Positions 14,408 through 15,036 of a stretch of DNA of 15,036 nt are shown here, piece by piece (positions within the stretch are counted from its first letter, which is position 1; each line of letters starts with the position of its first letter). The stretch is from Parvibaculum sp049651025 (GTDB lineage Bacteria; Pseudomonadota; Alphaproteobacteria; Parvibaculales; Parvibaculaceae), in NCBI RefSeq assembly GCF_049651025.1, contig NZ_JBASBH010000041.1, positions 1-15,036 of the forward strand, written 5' to 3'. The notes beneath the pieces are model-generated. The model worked only from the letters and a program-made list of their open reading frames with translations, was not told where the DNA came from and ran no database searches. A program made the translations under genes and the position numbers.

Positions 14408-15036
14408 CAGTGTGGCTCAACAGGCTTTGCGCCCGGAAGCGGCGGGCCGGTGAATTCCGCTTCAAGCGCGATCTTCACCTCGTCGCCCACGCCCATGGTC
14501 GAGCCGGGTTCGGGAACGCCATATCCCATGCCAAAATCCGAACGCTTCAGTGATCCGACCGCCGAAAAGCCGATGCGTCCATTAGGGTCATAGGGATGGC
14601 CGGCATAGCCGCCGTTGAATGTCGCACCCAGCGTCAGCGGTTTCGTCACGCCATGCAGGGTGAAGTCGCCGGTAATGCGCGCGCTATTCGAACTGGTGAG
14701 CTCGATGCTTTTGGAATTGAAGGTGATCTGTGGATATTTCGCCGTGTCGAACCATTGCGGACCGCGCAGAGTGTCGAGGAACCCGGGCGGCGGCGCGGGG
14801 ATATCGAGCGAATTGGGATCGACCTTGCCGCTGAAAACGGAATTAGCGGGATTTTTCGGGTCGAATTTCAGCGTCGCATCGAGGCTCGTGAAGCGTGCCG
14901 TGTACATGGAGAAGCCCAGATGATCGACGCTGAATGTCAGGCTTGCATGGGACTTGTCGAGCTTGTATTCGCCCGCGGGCGCATCGGTGGCGACTGGAAC
15001 AAAGGGGCCCTTCTTCCGGGCGGCCTGATCGTCCTG
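14407..15036 (-). CDS. YceI-family lipocalin-like protein (5' end cut by window edge)
   Basis: The YceI family folds into a lipid-binding beta barrel, often periplasmic, and can bind polyprenoids. The visible part starts in a Pro/Ala/Lys-rich segment and enters the domain at GEYKLDKSHASLTFSVDHLG. It continues with YTARFTSLDATLKFDP, then YPQITFNSKSIEL and ITGDFTLHGVTKPLTL, both diagnostic of the family. It ends with GSLKRSDFGMGYG and the GDEVKIALEAEF strand. The reading frame stays open to position 15036, so the start and any signal peptide lie outside; an internal ATG at 14907 is in the middle of the first strands and is not the start. The stop overlaps the hydrolase start by one base, indicating one transcript. 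The Pro/Ala/Lys-rich lead fits a linker after a signal peptide, but this is inference. Confidence 0.9.
   Translation of the reverse strand, partial: QDDQAARKKGPFVPVATDAPAGEYKLDKSHASLTFSVDHLGFSMYTARFTSLDATLKFDPKNPANSVFSGKVDPNSLDIPAPPPGFLDTLRGPQWFDTAKYPQITFNSKSIELTSSNSARITGDFTLHGVTKPLTLGATFNGGYAGHPYDPNGRIGFSAVGSLKRSDFGMGYGVPEPGSTMGVGDEVKIALEAEFTGPPLPGAKPVEPH

Overview
The window looks like chromosomal DNA from a GC-rich alphaproteobacterium. The basis is the alphaproteobacterial form of AddAB, a tsaE-amgK-murU-addB-addA cluster, a PAS_5-type protein, and a full match to the CtrA half-site consensus (TTAA-N7-TTAAC) in one promoter region. Gene content would fit Rhizobiales or Parvibaculum-like bacteria, but the genus cannot be fixed from this sequence. 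I see no tRNA, rRNA, CRISPR array, insertion sequence, prophage gene or integration site.

Left block (1-7566, minus strand): a tightly packed run transcribed right to left. It encodes TsaE (tRNA t6A synthesis), an AmgK-like sugar kinase and a MurU-like nucleotidyltransferase (peptidoglycan sugar recycling), then AddB and AddA (helicase-nuclease for double-strand break repair). addA runs off the left edge. Gaps inside the run are 24 bp or less, and addB/addA overlap as ATGA.

Middle block (7742-10193, plus strand): a PAS_5-domain protein diverges from tsaE across a short region holding the CtrA-like box. A 305 bp gap with a perfect 14 bp palindrome follows. Then come an FAD-dependent ferredoxin reductase and an adrenodoxin/putidaredoxin-type [2Fe-2S] ferredoxin, which together form an NAD(P)H-to-ferredoxin electron chain of the kind that feeds cytochrome P450s. 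No P450 is present here.

Right block (10326-15036, minus strand): a YceI-family protein (cut by the right edge) and a serine hydrolase of the beta-lactamase/esterase fold overlap by one base. After 159 bp with an inverted repeat, there is a two-subunit molybdenum hydroxylase like isoquinoline 1-oxidoreductase or periplasmic aldehyde oxidase. Its small subunit carries two [2Fe-2S] clusters, and its large subunit has a twin-arginine N-terminus. The ferredoxin and molybdenum-hydroxylase operons converge on a 132 bp region holding two related hairpins in opposite orientation, which probably also end transcription.

Most of the window is recognisable housekeeping or redox metabolism. I did not find a clear new multi-gene system. 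The parts worth a second look are regulatory (CtrA-like box, palindrome, operator-like inverted repeat), the paired hairpin repeat, and the predicted export of the molybdenum enzyme.
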